64,000 bases of DNA, from positions 1,798,001 to 1,862,000 of the forward strand of contig JAYQJO010000001.1 of the NCBI GenBank assembly GCA_038142205.1. Direction: 5' to 3'. Made by a program: the position numbers and the translations under genes. The notes under the pieces are model-generated. The model was not told the origin of the DNA and made no database searches. It worked only from the letters and a program-made list of their open reading frames with translations. Shown piece after piece: positions 34,703 through 44,739 of the stretch; within the stretch, counting starts at the first letter, position 1, and the number at the start of each line of letters is the position of its first letter. The DNA comes from UBA7359 sp038142205. Lineage in GTDB: Bacteria; Pseudomonadota; Gammaproteobacteria; Eutrophobiales; Eutrophobiaceae.

Positions 34703-36879
34703 AATCAGAGAAAAACTTAATTTTATTAATTGGCATTGGCCTGTTTATTTTTATGCTTCTGTCATTGCTAATGATGAGCCAGACCTTACAGAACCCCGAA
34801 TTGTTTGATCGCTATTATTCGTCACTATTAATATTTAATGCCTTAGGTTTAATCAGTCTTGTTATTCTTATTCTCGTAAACCTGAAACGATTAATACGCC
34901 AGTTAAAAAATCACGTTATTGGCTCACGCATGACGGTCAGGATGGTGATGATATTTTCCTTATTATCGGTCACGCCTGTTTTAATTGTTTATTCTTTCTC
35001 ACTCGACTTCTTACACCGTGGCATAGATAGCTGGTTTGATTTACGTGTTGAACAGGCACTAGATGATTCACTGGAACTAAGTCGACTGGCACTGGATGTA
35101 AGAATGCGCGAGCTACTTAATACAACTGAAAAAATTGCAGAAGAATTAAGTGAAACATCTGATGCAGAGCTTCCTTTTGATATTGATCAAATCAGAGAAC
35201 GTATTAATGCAAGTGAATTAACATTATTAACAAGAAAAGGAAGGATCATTGCCTCTAGTTCTAATGACATAAAAAATCTTGTTCCTGAAATACCCGATGA
35301 CACTATAGTCCTGCAACTATCGCAAACCAGTAGTTATATCGGTTTGGATGTAATCAAAAATACAGAGTTATTAATTCGAGCTGTTGCCAGTTTACCCACA
35401 ACCGAACTGAATAAAGCAGCACGTATCGTTCAGGCTTTATTTCCTATTTCCGAGCGTATTAATGATCTTACTAAAAGCGTTCAATCATCCTATATCGAGT
35501 ACAAAGAGCTTTCATACCTGCGTGAACAATTAAAAATTAGCTTTATTATTATCTTAACTTTAGTTTTATTATTCAGTATCTTCAGTGCCGTATGGGCCGC
35601 ATTTTATTCAGCCAAAAAACTTTCCGCGCCTGTTAAAGATCTGGCAGAAGGAACACAAGCCATTGCCGAAGGAAATTACAATACACGCTTACCGGTTCAC
35701 GGTAATGATGAACTCGGTTTCCTGGTCGCGTCTTTTAATGACATGACAGATAAAATTTCTCAAGCAAGAGACACAGCACGTCAAAGCCAGTATGAAGCCG
35801 AATCTCAACGTACTTATCTCGAAACAGTATTATCTAGATTATCATCTGGCGTTATGGTATTTGATAAACACAGTAAGCTGGAAAAACTCAATGTAAGTGC
35901 TGATGAAATATTGCAAATAGACACAAGTATTGTTGAAAATAAAAGTATCTCTGCTTTAAACGAAAACTATCCTCGACTGAAAAACTTCTTCGAATGCATT
36001 TCTGCGAATATTGAAGAACGACATAATGACTGGCGAGAACAAATCACGCTGTCAGATAAAACAGGCAATCAGATTTTAATTATTAATGGAGCAGCATTAA
36101 TAGAAACAGATAACACTATCAACGGTTATGTTATTGTTTTCGACGAGATTACCGCATTAATACAAGGACAACGCGATGCAGCTTGGAGTGAAATGGCTCG
36201 TCGCCTAGCACATGAAATTAAGAACCCGCTAACACCAATTCAACTTGCGGCCGAACGTCTACGGCATAAATACCTTGCGAAAATGGACACAGAAGATGCA
36301 GATATGCTGGACAGGATGACAAATACCATTATCCAGCAAGTCGAGACAATGAAAGACATGGTAAACAGTTTTTCAGACTACGCGCGGGCACCTGAATATA
36401 ATCCCGAACAAATCAAAATTGAACATTTAATTCAGGAAGGTGTAGATTTATACGCGAGCATAGACGGAAACAATAAAATTGAAATTGAAATTGAAGCTAA
36501 TCTACCAGCAATAACCGGCGATGAAAAAAATTAAGACAGGTTTTTAATAATCCTGGCGAATGCGATTGATGCAAACTCTGAGGGTAAAAAGCACAACCTT
36601 AAAATTACCGCTAAAATGATTGAAGCGGATAAAGTGCTTGAAATCAGAGTGTTCGATAGTGGCGTAGGAATTGATACATCGATAATCAACAATCTTTTTG
36701 AGCCTTACATCACTACAAAGAAAAAAGGAACGGGGTTAGGTCTAGCGATAGTGAAAAAAATTATTGATGAACATATGGGTAGTGTCTGGCTTGAAAATAA
36801 TGAAGGACAAAAAGGTGCTTGTGCTGTGGTAAGATTACCGGTAACTATTTCAATAAATAGAATTCAAAAACAATCATAG
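34699..36879 (+). CDS. ntrY: NtrY-like sensor histidine kinase (in-frame TAA)
   Basis: Membrane sensor kinase, about 726 residues: two N-terminal membrane helices, a periplasmic region, a third helix near residue 290, a HAMP domain (KKLSAPVKDLAEGTQAIAEG), a PAS-like region, a HisKA box with phospho-acceptor H505 (ARRLAHEIKNPLTPIQ) and the ATPase domain (VFDSGVGIDT, KKGTGLGLAIVKKI). A TAA at 36532-36534 interrupts the ATPase N-box, but the frame is the same on both sides. Lengthening the A7 run 36524-36530 by one and shortening the T5 run 36541-36545 by one restores KKLRQVLIILANAIDA, the expected N-box, so two compensating base-call errors are likely. It pairs with the regulator downstream. 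Confidence 0.88.
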
Positions 36880-36882
36880 TTT

Positions 36883-38241
36883 ATGAATAAACGACAAATA
36901 CTCGTTGTTGATGATGAGCCAGATATCCGAAGTCTGGTTCAGGAAATTCTGGAAGACGAAGGTTTTAGTGTTAAGGTTGCTGAAAATGCGGCGGAGGCAC
37001 GTCAGGAAATCGAATCTTTTCAGCCAGATCTGATTCTTCTTGATATATGGATGCCTGATATTGATGGCATTACTTTACTAAAAGAATGGAAGGAAGAAGA
37101 TAACATTGCAACACCAATTATCATGATGTCGGGACATGGCAATGTTGAGACGGCAGTAGAAGCAACAAGGCATGGTGCTTATGATTTCATAGAAGAACCG
37201 CTTTCTATATCGAAATTGCTGCTAACAATAAAACATGCTTTTGAAACTTCATCATTGCAAAAGGAAAACCTCCAATTACGTCAAGTTACATCGACTAAAC
37301 TTGAGCCGATAGGTAAAAGTAAGGTCATGCAAAACTTAAGAACGCAAATAGCACGCATAGCAGAACATGATACACCAGTATTAATACATGGAGAGTCAGG
37401 GACTGATAAAGAACTCTTTGCCCGCTATTTGCATTCGCTAAGCTCACGTAATGATGGGCCATTTATTACAGTGAGTATTTCTGCTTTAGCCAAGGAACAT
37501 GCTGATGTAGAACTGTTTGGACTTGAAACCAATAATCAAGTACAAGAAGGTTACTTTGATAAAGCAAATGGTGGTGTACTTTTTATTAAGGATATTGCGG
37601 AACTAAGCCAAACCTTACAATCACATTTACATAATGTGCTGGAAACAAAGAAGTACAGCCATATAGGTAGCTCTGAACAAATTGATTTAAATATGCGTAT
37701 TGTTGCGGCAACACGCTATGACATAGAGTCACTTATTCAGGAAAATCGTTTTCGTGACGATCTCTATTATTTATTAAATATTTTACCTATTTCCATTCCC
37801 GCTATTCGCGATCATTATGAAGATATACCCGCTCTACTTGAATATTATGTTGATTACTTTATCGAGACTGAAGCTTTGCCTTATCGAAAATTCAATGTTG
37901 CTGCACAAAACCGCTTGAGAACATATAAATGGCCTGGAAATATAAGAGAATTAAAAAATATTGTTCAACGCCTGTTAATCCTTGGCTCTGATGAGCAGAT
38001 TAATATTGATGAGGTCGAATCATGTCTTGGTAATATACAACCTAAATCAAATGCGAACAGCTTTGAAGGATTTAATTTCGACTTACCATTACGTGATGCC
38101 AGAGAGAACTTTGAAAAAGCCTATCTCGAATATCAGCTAAAAAAAGCAAAGGGTAGTGTCAGCAAAGTAGCAAATACAGTGGGAGTAGAACGAACCCATC
38201 TATATCGAAAACTTAAAATGCTTGGAATTGATTTGAAATGA
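36883..38241 (+). CDS. ntrX: NtrX-like response regulator with a degenerate sigma-54 domain
   Basis: A 452-residue regulator: receiver domain with D54 (LILLDIWMPD), an AAA+ sigma-54-interaction-like domain, and a C-terminal Fis-type helix-turn-helix (VSKVANTVGVERTHLYRKLKM). The central domain is unusual. Walker A reads GESGTDKE (residues 150-157) instead of GESGTGKE, the GAFTGA loop that contacts sigma-54 is missing, and the Walker B site reads LFIKDIAE instead of LFLDEI. The receiver has E at position 105 where a conserved lysine is normal (FIEEPL, not FIEKPL). It probably acts as a DNA-binding regulator without ATP-driven sigma-54 activation. It follows the kinase by 3 bases and overlaps trkA by 4. 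Confidence 0.9.
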   Translation: MNKRQILVVDDEPDIRSLVQEILEDEGFSVKVAENAAEARQEIESFQPDLILLDIWMPDIDGITLLKEWKEEDNIATPIIMMSGHGNVETAVEATRHGAYDFIEEPLSISKLLLTIKHAFETSSLQKENLQLRQVTSTKLEPIGKSKVMQNLRTQIARIAEHDTPVLIHGESGTDKELFARYLHSLSSRNDGPFITVSISALAKEHADVELFGLETNNQVQEGYFDKANGGVLFIKDIAELSQTLQSHLHNVLETKKYSHIGSSEQIDLNMRIVAATRYDIESLIQENRFRDDLYYLLNILPISIPAIRDHYEDIPALLEYYVDYFIETEALPYRKFNVAAQNRLRTYKWPGNIRELKNIVQRLLILGSDEQINIDEVESCLGNIQPKSNANSFEGFNFDLPLRDARENFEKAYLEYQLKKAKGSVSKVANTVGVERTHLYRKLKMLGIDLK

Positions 38242-39611
38242 AAATTATTATTTTGGGTGCAGGTCAGGTTGGCGCATCCGTTGCTGCTAATCTGGTCAGT
38301 GAAGACAATGATATTACCCTAGTTGATAATAACCCGACTGCACTACAGTTAATCAGTGAACGGTATGATTTAAGAACTATTACCGGAATCGCTTCACACC
38401 CTTCTATTTTAGCAAAGGCAGGCGCTAAAGATGCTGACATGATTTTAGCTGTGACAAACAGTGATGAAGTCAACATGATAGCTTGTCAGGTTGCTTATAC
38501 CCTATTTCATACACCAACTAAAATAGCGAGAATACGCGAAGTAGAGTATTTAAAAAATACTGCTTTATTTGCACAGGAAGCACTGCCTATCGATGTATTA
38601 ATTAGTCCTGAACAACTCGTAACAGATTATATTAAAAGCTTGATAGCACACCCAGGCTCTTTACAAGTCGTTGACTTTGCAGATGGAAAAGCAAAAATGG
38701 TTGCTTTAAGAGCGGCTCGTGATGGCGTGCTGGTAGGCCATTCTTTAAGTCAATTAAAAGATGTTTTAAAAGATATTAAATATAAGATATTTATCATATT
38801 TAGAGACGGTGAAGCCATTATCCCAAATGGTAAAACCGTCATAAAAGCGGATGATGAAATCTTTTTTATAAGCTCACAAAAATCCATTCGCCAGCTTTTG
38901 CAGGTTATTCGAAATAATGAAAAGCCTTATAAAAGCATCATGATCGCCGGCGGCGGAAATATTGGTTTACGTTTAGCGCAATCCTTGGAAAGTAACTATA
39001 AGGTTAAACTCATTGAGTTTGATCCGGTACAAGCACGCTACGCTTCCGAGGTATTAAAAAGATCAATCGTCTTAAACGGCGATGCGGCAGATGAAGACTT
39101 ATTTCATGAAGAAGATATAGACAAAACTGACGTCTTCTGTGCACTTACAAATGCAGACGAAGCGAATATTATATCTTCAATGCTTGCTAAACGGCTGGGA
39201 GCCAGAAAAGTAATGGCTTTGATTAACCGCGCTGCTTATGCAGACCTCGTACAAAGTAATACTATTGATATTGCTATTTCACCACAGCAAGCAACCATTG
39301 GTAGTTTACTTGCTCATGTTCGTAAAGGAGATGTCGTCGTTGTTCACTCTTTACGTAGAGGCTCGGCTGAGGCAATAGAAGCTATTGCACATGGCAACAG
39401 TTCATCTTCAAAAGTAGTGGGTAAAGCAATTAAAGATATTGGTTTGCCCCCAGGCACAACCATCGGCGCCATCATTCGAAGTGAGGAAGTATTAATGGCA
39501 AACAAAAAAACTGTTATTGAAGCGGAAGATCATGTGATCTTAATTGTTTCAGATAAAAAACATGTTGCTGAAGTTGAAGCCTTGTTCCAAGTTGGCATCA
39601 CTTTTTTATAG
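38238..39611 (+). CDS. trkA: Trk potassium uptake regulator TrkA
   Basis: TrkA (457 residues), cytoplasmic NAD-binding regulator of TrkH, with two RCK modules, each with a Rossmann nucleotide fold (MKIIILGAGQVGASVA and SIMIAGGGNIGLRLA) followed by a TrkA-C segment. Its ATG overlaps the ntrX stop (ATGA at 38238), and trkH follows 8 bases on. Confidence 0.97.
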   Translation: MKIIILGAGQVGASVAANLVSEDNDITLVDNNPTALQLISERYDLRTITGIASHPSILAKAGAKDADMILAVTNSDEVNMIACQVAYTLFHTPTKIARIREVEYLKNTALFAQEALPIDVLISPEQLVTDYIKSLIAHPGSLQVVDFADGKAKMVALRAARDGVLVGHSLSQLKDVLKDIKYKIFIIFRDGEAIIPNGKTVIKADDEIFFISSQKSIRQLLQVIRNNEKPYKSIMIAGGGNIGLRLAQSLESNYKVKLIEFDPVQARYASEVLKRSIVLNGDAADEDLFHEEDIDKTDVFCALTNADEANIISSMLAKRLGARKVMALINRAAYADLVQSNTIDIAISPQQATIGSLLAHVRKGDVVVVHSLRRGSAEAIEAIAHGNSSSSKVVGKAIKDIGLPPGTTIGAIIRSEEVLMANKKTVIEAEDHVILIVSDKKHVAEVEALFQVGITFL

Positions 39612-39619
39612 AATAAATA

Positions 39620-41071
39620 ATGCAGCTTTTCGTCATTCAAAGAATCTTGGGAATACTGCTTTCCCTATTTAGCCTGACAATGTTCCCTCCGCTGATCATT
39701 TCATTGTTCAGCTCAGACGGCACAACGGTGCCTTTTTTCTCAGCATTTGCACTTATTCTTTCTATCGGACTGCTTTTATGGTTCCCGGTAAGAAATATAA
39801 AAGATGAATTACGTTTGCGTGACGGGTTTGTTGTTGTCGTTCTTTTCTGGGTCGGTCTCGGAATTACCGGCAGTGTACCACTAATACTTTCTGACACACC
39901 TGATCTATCCATTACCGATGCTATCTTTGAATCTATATCAGGACTTACCACGACAGGCGCAACAATTATTGTTGGCATAGATTATTTGCCAAAGTCTATT
40001 CTTTTTTATCGTCAGGAACTTCAATGGTTAGGCGGCATGGGTATCATTGTACTGGCCGTAGCAATATTACCCATGCTAGGTATTGGTGGTATGCAGCTGT
40101 ATCGCGCTGAAACGCCCGGGCCAGTAAAAGATACAAAACTAACACCTCGTATTACAGAAACAGCCAAAGCACTTTGGTATGTGTATTTAGGTATGACTAT
40201 TGCCTGTGCAGTCGCATACAAATTAGCAGGGAAGAATTTGTTTGATGCGATAACTCATAGTTTTTCTACCGTCTCTATTGGTGGCTTTTCAACACATGAT
40301 GCGAGCATGGGGTACTTTAATAGCCCGATGATAGAAGCTGTAGCTGTCTTTTTCATGTTATTAGCAGGCATTAACTTTAGTCTACACTTTATGGCCTGGC
40401 GTCATGCCAATATTAAGCCTTATTGGTACGACGCTGAACTCAGAACTTATTTGAGTGTGCTTTTATTTATCTGCTCTATTTGTGTTATATATCATATGAT
40501 TATTGATGACTATGACACTATTTTTCAGGCTGTAGAGCATAGCCTTTTTCAAACTGTTTCTATTGCAACAACAACAGGCTTTACAACAGCCGAATACCAA
40601 AGCTGGCCCGGCTTTGTTCCATTACTCTTATTATTTTCAAGTTTTATTGGCGCTTGTGCTGGTTCAACTGGAGGAGGAATAAAAGTCATTCGTGTTTTAT
40701 TAATTTTTAAACAGGGTATGCGTGAAATAAAACGTTTAATACATCCTAATGCAATTTTCATCATTAAGATTGGCAACAAACCGATACCCGAACGAATTAT
40801 TGAAGCTGTATGGGGTTTTTTTGCTGTCTATATTGCTGTATTTGCCGTTTTGTTATTAGCATTAATGGCGACCGGTCTGGATCAGGTTACAGCGTTTTCT
40901 GCATTAGCCGCATCAATAAACAATCTCGGTCCTGGCCTTGGCAAGGTGAGCCGGCATTATGCAAATATAAATGATGTATCAAAATGGATACTCTGTTTTG
41001 CCATGTTATTAGGCCGTCTGGAAATTTTTACTTTACTTGTCTTGCTCACACCAACTTTCTGGCGACGCTAA
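39620..41071 (+). CDS. trkH: Trk potassium transporter TrkH
   Basis: TrkH (483 residues), the membrane pore of the Trk K+ uptake system. Four pore-loop signatures are visible: GLTTTGATI, STVSIGGFSTHD, ATTTGFTTAEY and AASINNLGPGL. Around ten membrane segments are apparent and the length is normal. It works with TrkA encoded just upstream. Confidence 0.97.
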   Translation: MQLFVIQRILGILLSLFSLTMFPPLIISLFSSDGTTVPFFSAFALILSIGLLLWFPVRNIKDELRLRDGFVVVVLFWVGLGITGSVPLILSDTPDLSITDAIFESISGLTTTGATIIVGIDYLPKSILFYRQELQWLGGMGIIVLAVAILPMLGIGGMQLYRAETPGPVKDTKLTPRITETAKALWYVYLGMTIACAVAYKLAGKNLFDAITHSFSTVSIGGFSTHDASMGYFNSPMIEAVAVFFMLLAGINFSLHFMAWRHANIKPYWYDAELRTYLSVLLFICSICVIYHMIIDDYDTIFQAVEHSLFQTVSIATTTGFTTAEYQSWPGFVPLLLLFSSFIGACAGSTGGGIKVIRVLLIFKQGMREIKRLIHPNAIFIIKIGNKPIPERIIEAVWGFFAVYIAVFAVLLLALMATGLDQVTAFSALAASINNLGPGLGKVSRHYANINDVSKWILCFAMLLGRLEIFTLLVLLTPTFWRR

Positions 41072-41084
41072 TTCTTTTACTATT

Positions 41085-41673
41085 TTGACTGATCCAATTA
41101 AAGATAAATGGGAAAAACGTTATCAATCCAGTGTTATTGATACTGAGAATAAGTATCCTTTAGCGGCAGAAGTGTTACGCAATAATCAACATCTATTACC
41201 TGAATCAGGTCGCGCGTTGGATTTGGCCTGTGGACTTGGCGCAAATGCAATCTGTTTGGCCGAACATGGCTTAACTACCTCAGCATGGGATGTTTCTCCA
41301 TCTGCACTAGAGCAACTAACCACTCATGCAAAAAATTAATTTACACATTATCACAGACGACAGAGATGTCACTGCCTACCCACCAGAGGTAAATAGTTTT
41401 GATGTGATAGTCATTAGCCGCTTCCTCGACAGAAGTTTGATACCGCATATTAAAAATGCCATAAAACCAGGAGGACTTATCTTTTACCAAACATTTACTA
41501 AAGAAAAAGTGAATGAATCCGGACCGAGTAACCCTGATTTCTTATTAGATAAAAATGAATTGTTAAACTGTTTTCATGACTGGCAAATTCTTTTTTATAG
41601 AGAAGAAGGAATAACCGGTAACACCGAACTGGGTTTTCGAAATCAGGCCATGTTAGCTGCACAAAAACCTTGA
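41085..41673 (+). CDS. SAM-dependent methyltransferase (frameshifted)
   Basis: Class I methyltransferase of about 195 residues resembling the TehB/UbiE-like group. The SAM motif ALDLACGLGANAICLAEHG is followed by TTSAWDVSPSALEQL. The frame then breaks at the A6 run 41330-41335; removing one A joins it to INLHIITDDRDVTAYPPE, VIVISRFLDRSLIPHI and the conserved KPGGLIFYQTF. The start is uncertain: TTG at 41085 gives MTDPIKDKWEKRY, which fits homologues best, but it has no clear ribosome site. The substrate cannot be told. Confidence 0.75.
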
Positions 41674-41689
41674 ATTATAAGTAACAGTT

Positions 41690-42001
41690 ATGAGCAATAT
41701 TAATACTTTTAAATCATTACTTGAAAAAGGCAATGATAATGCTTTGCTAAGGTATAGCCTTGGCAATGAATACTTTAAAGAATCAAATTTTGAAGAAGCA
41801 ATCATTCATTTAATTAAAGCGATTGAATTAAATGAAAATTACTCGGCAGCATGGAAACTTTATGCAAAAGCTTTAGCTGAAAACAATCAGAATGAAAAAG
41901 CGATTAATGCTTATGAAAAAGGAATTAAAGTAGCAGAAGTTAATGGTGATAAACAGGCAGTTAAAGAAATGCAGGTATTTTTAAAACGCCTGAAAAAATA
42001 A
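41690..42001 (+). CDS. Small TPR-repeat protein
   Basis: A 103-residue soluble protein made of about two tetratricopeptide repeats (NDNALLRYSLGNEYFKES and AAWKLYAKALAENNQNEKA). TPR proteins act as interaction scaffolds; no partner can be named. It is close behind the methyltransferase and probably shares its transcript. Confidence 0.85.
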   Translation: MSNINTFKSLLEKGNDNALLRYSLGNEYFKESNFEEAIIHLIKAIELNENYSAAWKLYAKALAENNQNEKAINAYEKGIKVAEVNGDKQAVKEMQVFLKRLKK

Positions 42002-42029
42002 ATCCGCTAGAAATAATATCGCACAAATT

Positions 42030-42989
42030 TTACTGATGTAATTCCAACGTTCCTACAAGTTCGGACACATTATTTAAATTATGTTTATCAAGATAATCAA
42101 CAATACCTTTGTTTAATTTAGGACAGACTAACGGCTCATAAAACAAAGCAGTACCAATCCCAACAGTTGCTGCGCCGGCAATAATAAATTCAATGGCATC
42201 TTCTACGGATGTGACACCACCCTGACCAATAATCGGTATATTATGTAGTTTTGCAACTTGATGGACTTGATGAACTTTTAACAGAGCAATCGGTTTTATT
42301 GCCGGGCCTGATAAACCACCCTGATTATTACCAATAACAGGTCTTCTTGAATTAATATCAATTGCCATACCCATTAAGGTATTAATCACAGCAAAACCAT
42401 CTGTACCTGCTTCAATACAACGACGCGCATTTTCAGCTATATCTGTTTGATTTGGCGAAAGTTTGGTGATCAACGGTTTCTTTGTCGCCTTACGGCAGGC
42501 TTCAACGACACGTGCTGACATATCCGGATCATTACCAAAAGCGACACCACCTTCTTTAACATTAGGACAGGAAATATTGATTTCCATCGCATCAATTGGC
42601 GAATCATCAAAGAGTTGTGTTATTTCGTGATATTCCTCAACAGTCGTACCCGAAAGATTTGCAATAAACCGCGTTTCTGCAAAATCTAGATTCGGTAAAT
42701 ATTCATCAACAACGACCTGTGTTCCGGGATTTTGTAAACCAATTGCGTTGATCATACCCATATAAGTTTCAGTAACACGATGTGGTGAGTTACCTAATCT
42801 GGGTTCCAACGTAGTTCCTTTTAAACAAATTGCTCCCACATCCGTATTGGAAAAACCATTAATGCGTGTATATTCCTCACCAAAACCGACGCAACCCGAT
42901 AATAAAACTAAAGGTGTATTAAGCTTTAAGCCACAAAAATCGACTTCAAGTTTCTTTTTATCTTTTTCAGTGAGTGATGTATCTTGCAT
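42030..42989 (-). CDS. Dihydroorotate dehydrogenase family protein, class 1B-like
   Basis: FMN-binding TIM-barrel oxidoreductase (319 residues). The sequence INISCPNVKEGGVAFG carries the active-site cysteine of class 1 dihydroorotate dehydrogenases, and later KLSPNQTD, GQGGVTSVEDAIEFIIAGA and VGIGTALF form the FMN phosphate site. Class 1B enzymes normally need a PyrK electron-transfer subunit, which is not in this window. It could be the pyrimidine-pathway PyrD or a related enzyme. It stands alone on the minus strand between plus-strand genes. Confidence 0.85.
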   Translation of the reverse strand: MQDTSLTEKDKKKLEVDFCGLKLNTPLVLLSGCVGFGEEYTRINGFSNTDVGAICLKGTTLEPRLGNSPHRVTETYMGMINAIGLQNPGTQVVVDEYLPNLDFAETRFIANLSGTTVEEYHEITQLFDDSPIDAMEINISCPNVKEGGVAFGNDPDMSARVVEACRKATKKPLITKLSPNQTDIAENARRCIEAGTDGFAVINTLMGMAIDINSRRPVIGNNQGGLSGPAIKPIALLKVHQVHQVAKLHNIPIIGQGGVTSVEDAIEFIIAGAATVGIGTALFYEPLVCPKLNKGIVDYLDKHNLNNVSELVGTLELHQ

Positions 42990-43025
42990 ACTGGATATTG
43001 TCTCTCAAGATTATAAAATTGTTCT

Positions 43026-43481
43026 ATGTTTAATATTGTTTTATATGAACCGGAAATCCCACCAAATACCGGTAATATTATACGCCTATGTGCAAACACA
43101 GGGGCAAAGTTACATTTAATCCATCCTCTCGGTTTCGAAATGGATGAAAAAAGCCTGCGTCGTGCAGGACTGGATTATATCGATCAATCCTTCATTCATC
43201 ACTATGATAATTATCAAGATTATATCGATAAGCATGACAACGGCTCACTCTATGCTATTTCTACCAAAGGCACACAAACTTATTCAGATTGCCAATTTAA
43301 TAAAAACGATAGTTTTATATTTGGACCGGAGACACGAGGCTTACCAAAAGAAATTCGAGAACAATTTAATGTGGAGAAAGTTTTAAGAATCCCGATGTTA
43401 GAAAATAGTCGCAGTTTAAACCTTTCTAATTCCGTAAGTATCATTCTTTATGAAGCGTGGCGGCAAAATAAGTATAAATAA
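43026..43481 (+). CDS. trmL: tRNA (cytidine(34)-2'-O)-methyltransferase TrmL
   Basis: SPOUT-class methyltransferase (151 residues) that 2'-O-methylates the wobble base of tRNA-Leu. It starts MFNIVLYEPEIPPNTGNIIR and has the trefoil-knot SAM site segments FIFGPETRGLP and RIPMLENSRSLNLSNSVSI. Length is normal. It converges with mshP with only 3 bases between the two stops and no terminator. Confidence 0.96.
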   Translation: MFNIVLYEPEIPPNTGNIIRLCANTGAKLHLIHPLGFEMDEKSLRRAGLDYIDQSFIHHYDNYQDYIDKHDNGSLYAISTKGTQTYSDCQFNKNDSFIFGPETRGLPKEIREQFNVEKVLRIPMLENSRSLNLSNSVSIILYEAWRQNKYK

Positions 43482-43484
43482 TAC

Positions 43485-43901
43485 TTAAGGCGCGTCCGTT
43501 ATAGAAACATTAAGTTGTCTACTGACATAAGCAATCTGCCCTGGGGCACCTCGAGTTGCTCGTGAGGTTAAATTATAAACATTGTAAGTACCGATTCCAG
43601 CTTCTGTAAAAGATGATGGAGCACAGGTAAGCGTAACTGAAAAACCGTCTGTATTTCCTCCTGAAAGTGTAATCGTTGTTCCAGCACAACCACCGCCATC
43701 AATAATTAAATCCCTTACAGCCCATTCAATACCACTACGAGCAGCAAACCAAGCCTGCATTCCTCCTGCCGATACAGTGGTATTAAGTGAGCCGACACTT
43801 GTCAAAGTGGCCATATACCCACCAATTAATCCAAACAAAACGATTAGAACAACCGCTACTATAATACTAAAACCCTTTTGTGTTCTTTTAAGTACTTTCA
43901 T
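43485..43901 (-). CDS. mshP: MSHA pilus biogenesis protein MshP
   Basis: A 138-residue pilin-like protein of PilX character: short leader with GFSIIVAVVLIVLFGLIGG and a globular domain with a FAARSGIEWAVRDLI segment typical of PilX/MshP. It lacks the E5 of ordinary pilins. As a minor pilin it would sit at the pilus tip with MshC, D and O. It is the last gene of the locus; its ATG overlaps the mshO stop by four bases. Confidence 0.88.
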   Translation of the reverse strand: MKVLKRTQKGFSIIVAVVLIVLFGLIGGYMATLTSVGSLNTTVSAGGMQAWFAARSGIEWAVRDLIIDGGGCAGTTITLSGGNTDGFSVTLTCAPSSFTEAGIGTYNVYNLTSRATRGAPGQIAYVSRQLNVSITDAP

Positions 43902-44737
43902 GGTTGATTATCAACATGCGCTTGTTGGAGTAAAGTGACACTTCCACCACCCAGTGACGAATCTTGGATAGTGATACTTAAAGAAACCAATCCTGCTCGA
44001 CTTGCACTACCCGGATTATAGCTAAAGTCACAAGCACTGATCTGGTTAACGAGTAAATTACCAGCGCCTACTGCGCCACCAATTGTATAATCATCATGAC
44101 GCGTAATTTGATTGGTGCCCGTATTACAAACAAAACTTACTGGCGTATCAACAATAAAAAAACGTTGCCGTGGTGATTGATTAGGAAAAGGTGGCGCGCC
44201 TGAAAAAGTGATCGAATTAGCAGTAACGCTCGTAATTTCAGCCATATTATTATCGCTATAGGCATCAGCGCCTGTCTGACCCGTATTATAAATAACGAGA
44301 CAATCACCCGTGCTATTAACACAAGAGCCGCCTGTAACAATACTGGCAAAATTATTTAGCGTACCTAAAACTTCGAAGCAATCTCCCGTTGCTGAAAAAC
44401 TTAGTCTGTCTTGAGCAATAGTCCCTGCACATACTCCAACACCAGCACCGCCAGCAGGCTTAGCTCTATAACGACCGCCATCTAATGTACGCAAAAACTC
44501 TATTGTAGGACCAGCAGTTACACGGATACTGTTTGGTAAAGCTAAGCGAATTTCACGTGTCATTCGTTGTAATGCAGTATCAGCGACATCAACCAGCCTC
44601 AACCGTTTTTCTACATCGATATAGGAACGCATGGGACCAATTAAAATAGTAAAAATTACACCAGATAGAATACCAATAACTAAAATGACAATGATCATTT
44701 CTATTAAAGTAAATCCTTTCTTTAGATAAAGATTCAT
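43898..44737 (-). CDS. mshO: MSHA minor pilin MshO
   Basis: A 279-residue prepilin with type IV leader KKGFTLIEMIIVILVIGILSG (cleavage after G, E5 present). The domain after it resembles PilW/MshO, with six or more cysteines likely forming disulfides. It lies between mshD and mshP in the Vibrio/Shewanella order and is probably assembled at the pilus tip. Confidence 0.9.
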   Translation of the reverse strand: MNLYLKKGFTLIEMIIVILVIGILSGVIFTILIGPMRSYIDVEKRLRLVDVADTALQRMTREIRLALPNSIRVTAGPTIEFLRTLDGGRYRAKPAGGAGVGVCAGTIAQDRLSFSATGDCFEVLGTLNNFASIVTGGSCVNSTGDCLVIYNTGQTGADAYSDNNMAEITSVTANSITFSGAPPFPNQSPRQRFFIVDTPVSFVCNTGTNQITRHDDYTIGGAVGAGNLLVNQISACDFSYNPGSASRAGLVSLSITIQDSSLGGGSVTLLQQAHVDNQP

Positions 44738-44739
44738 TA

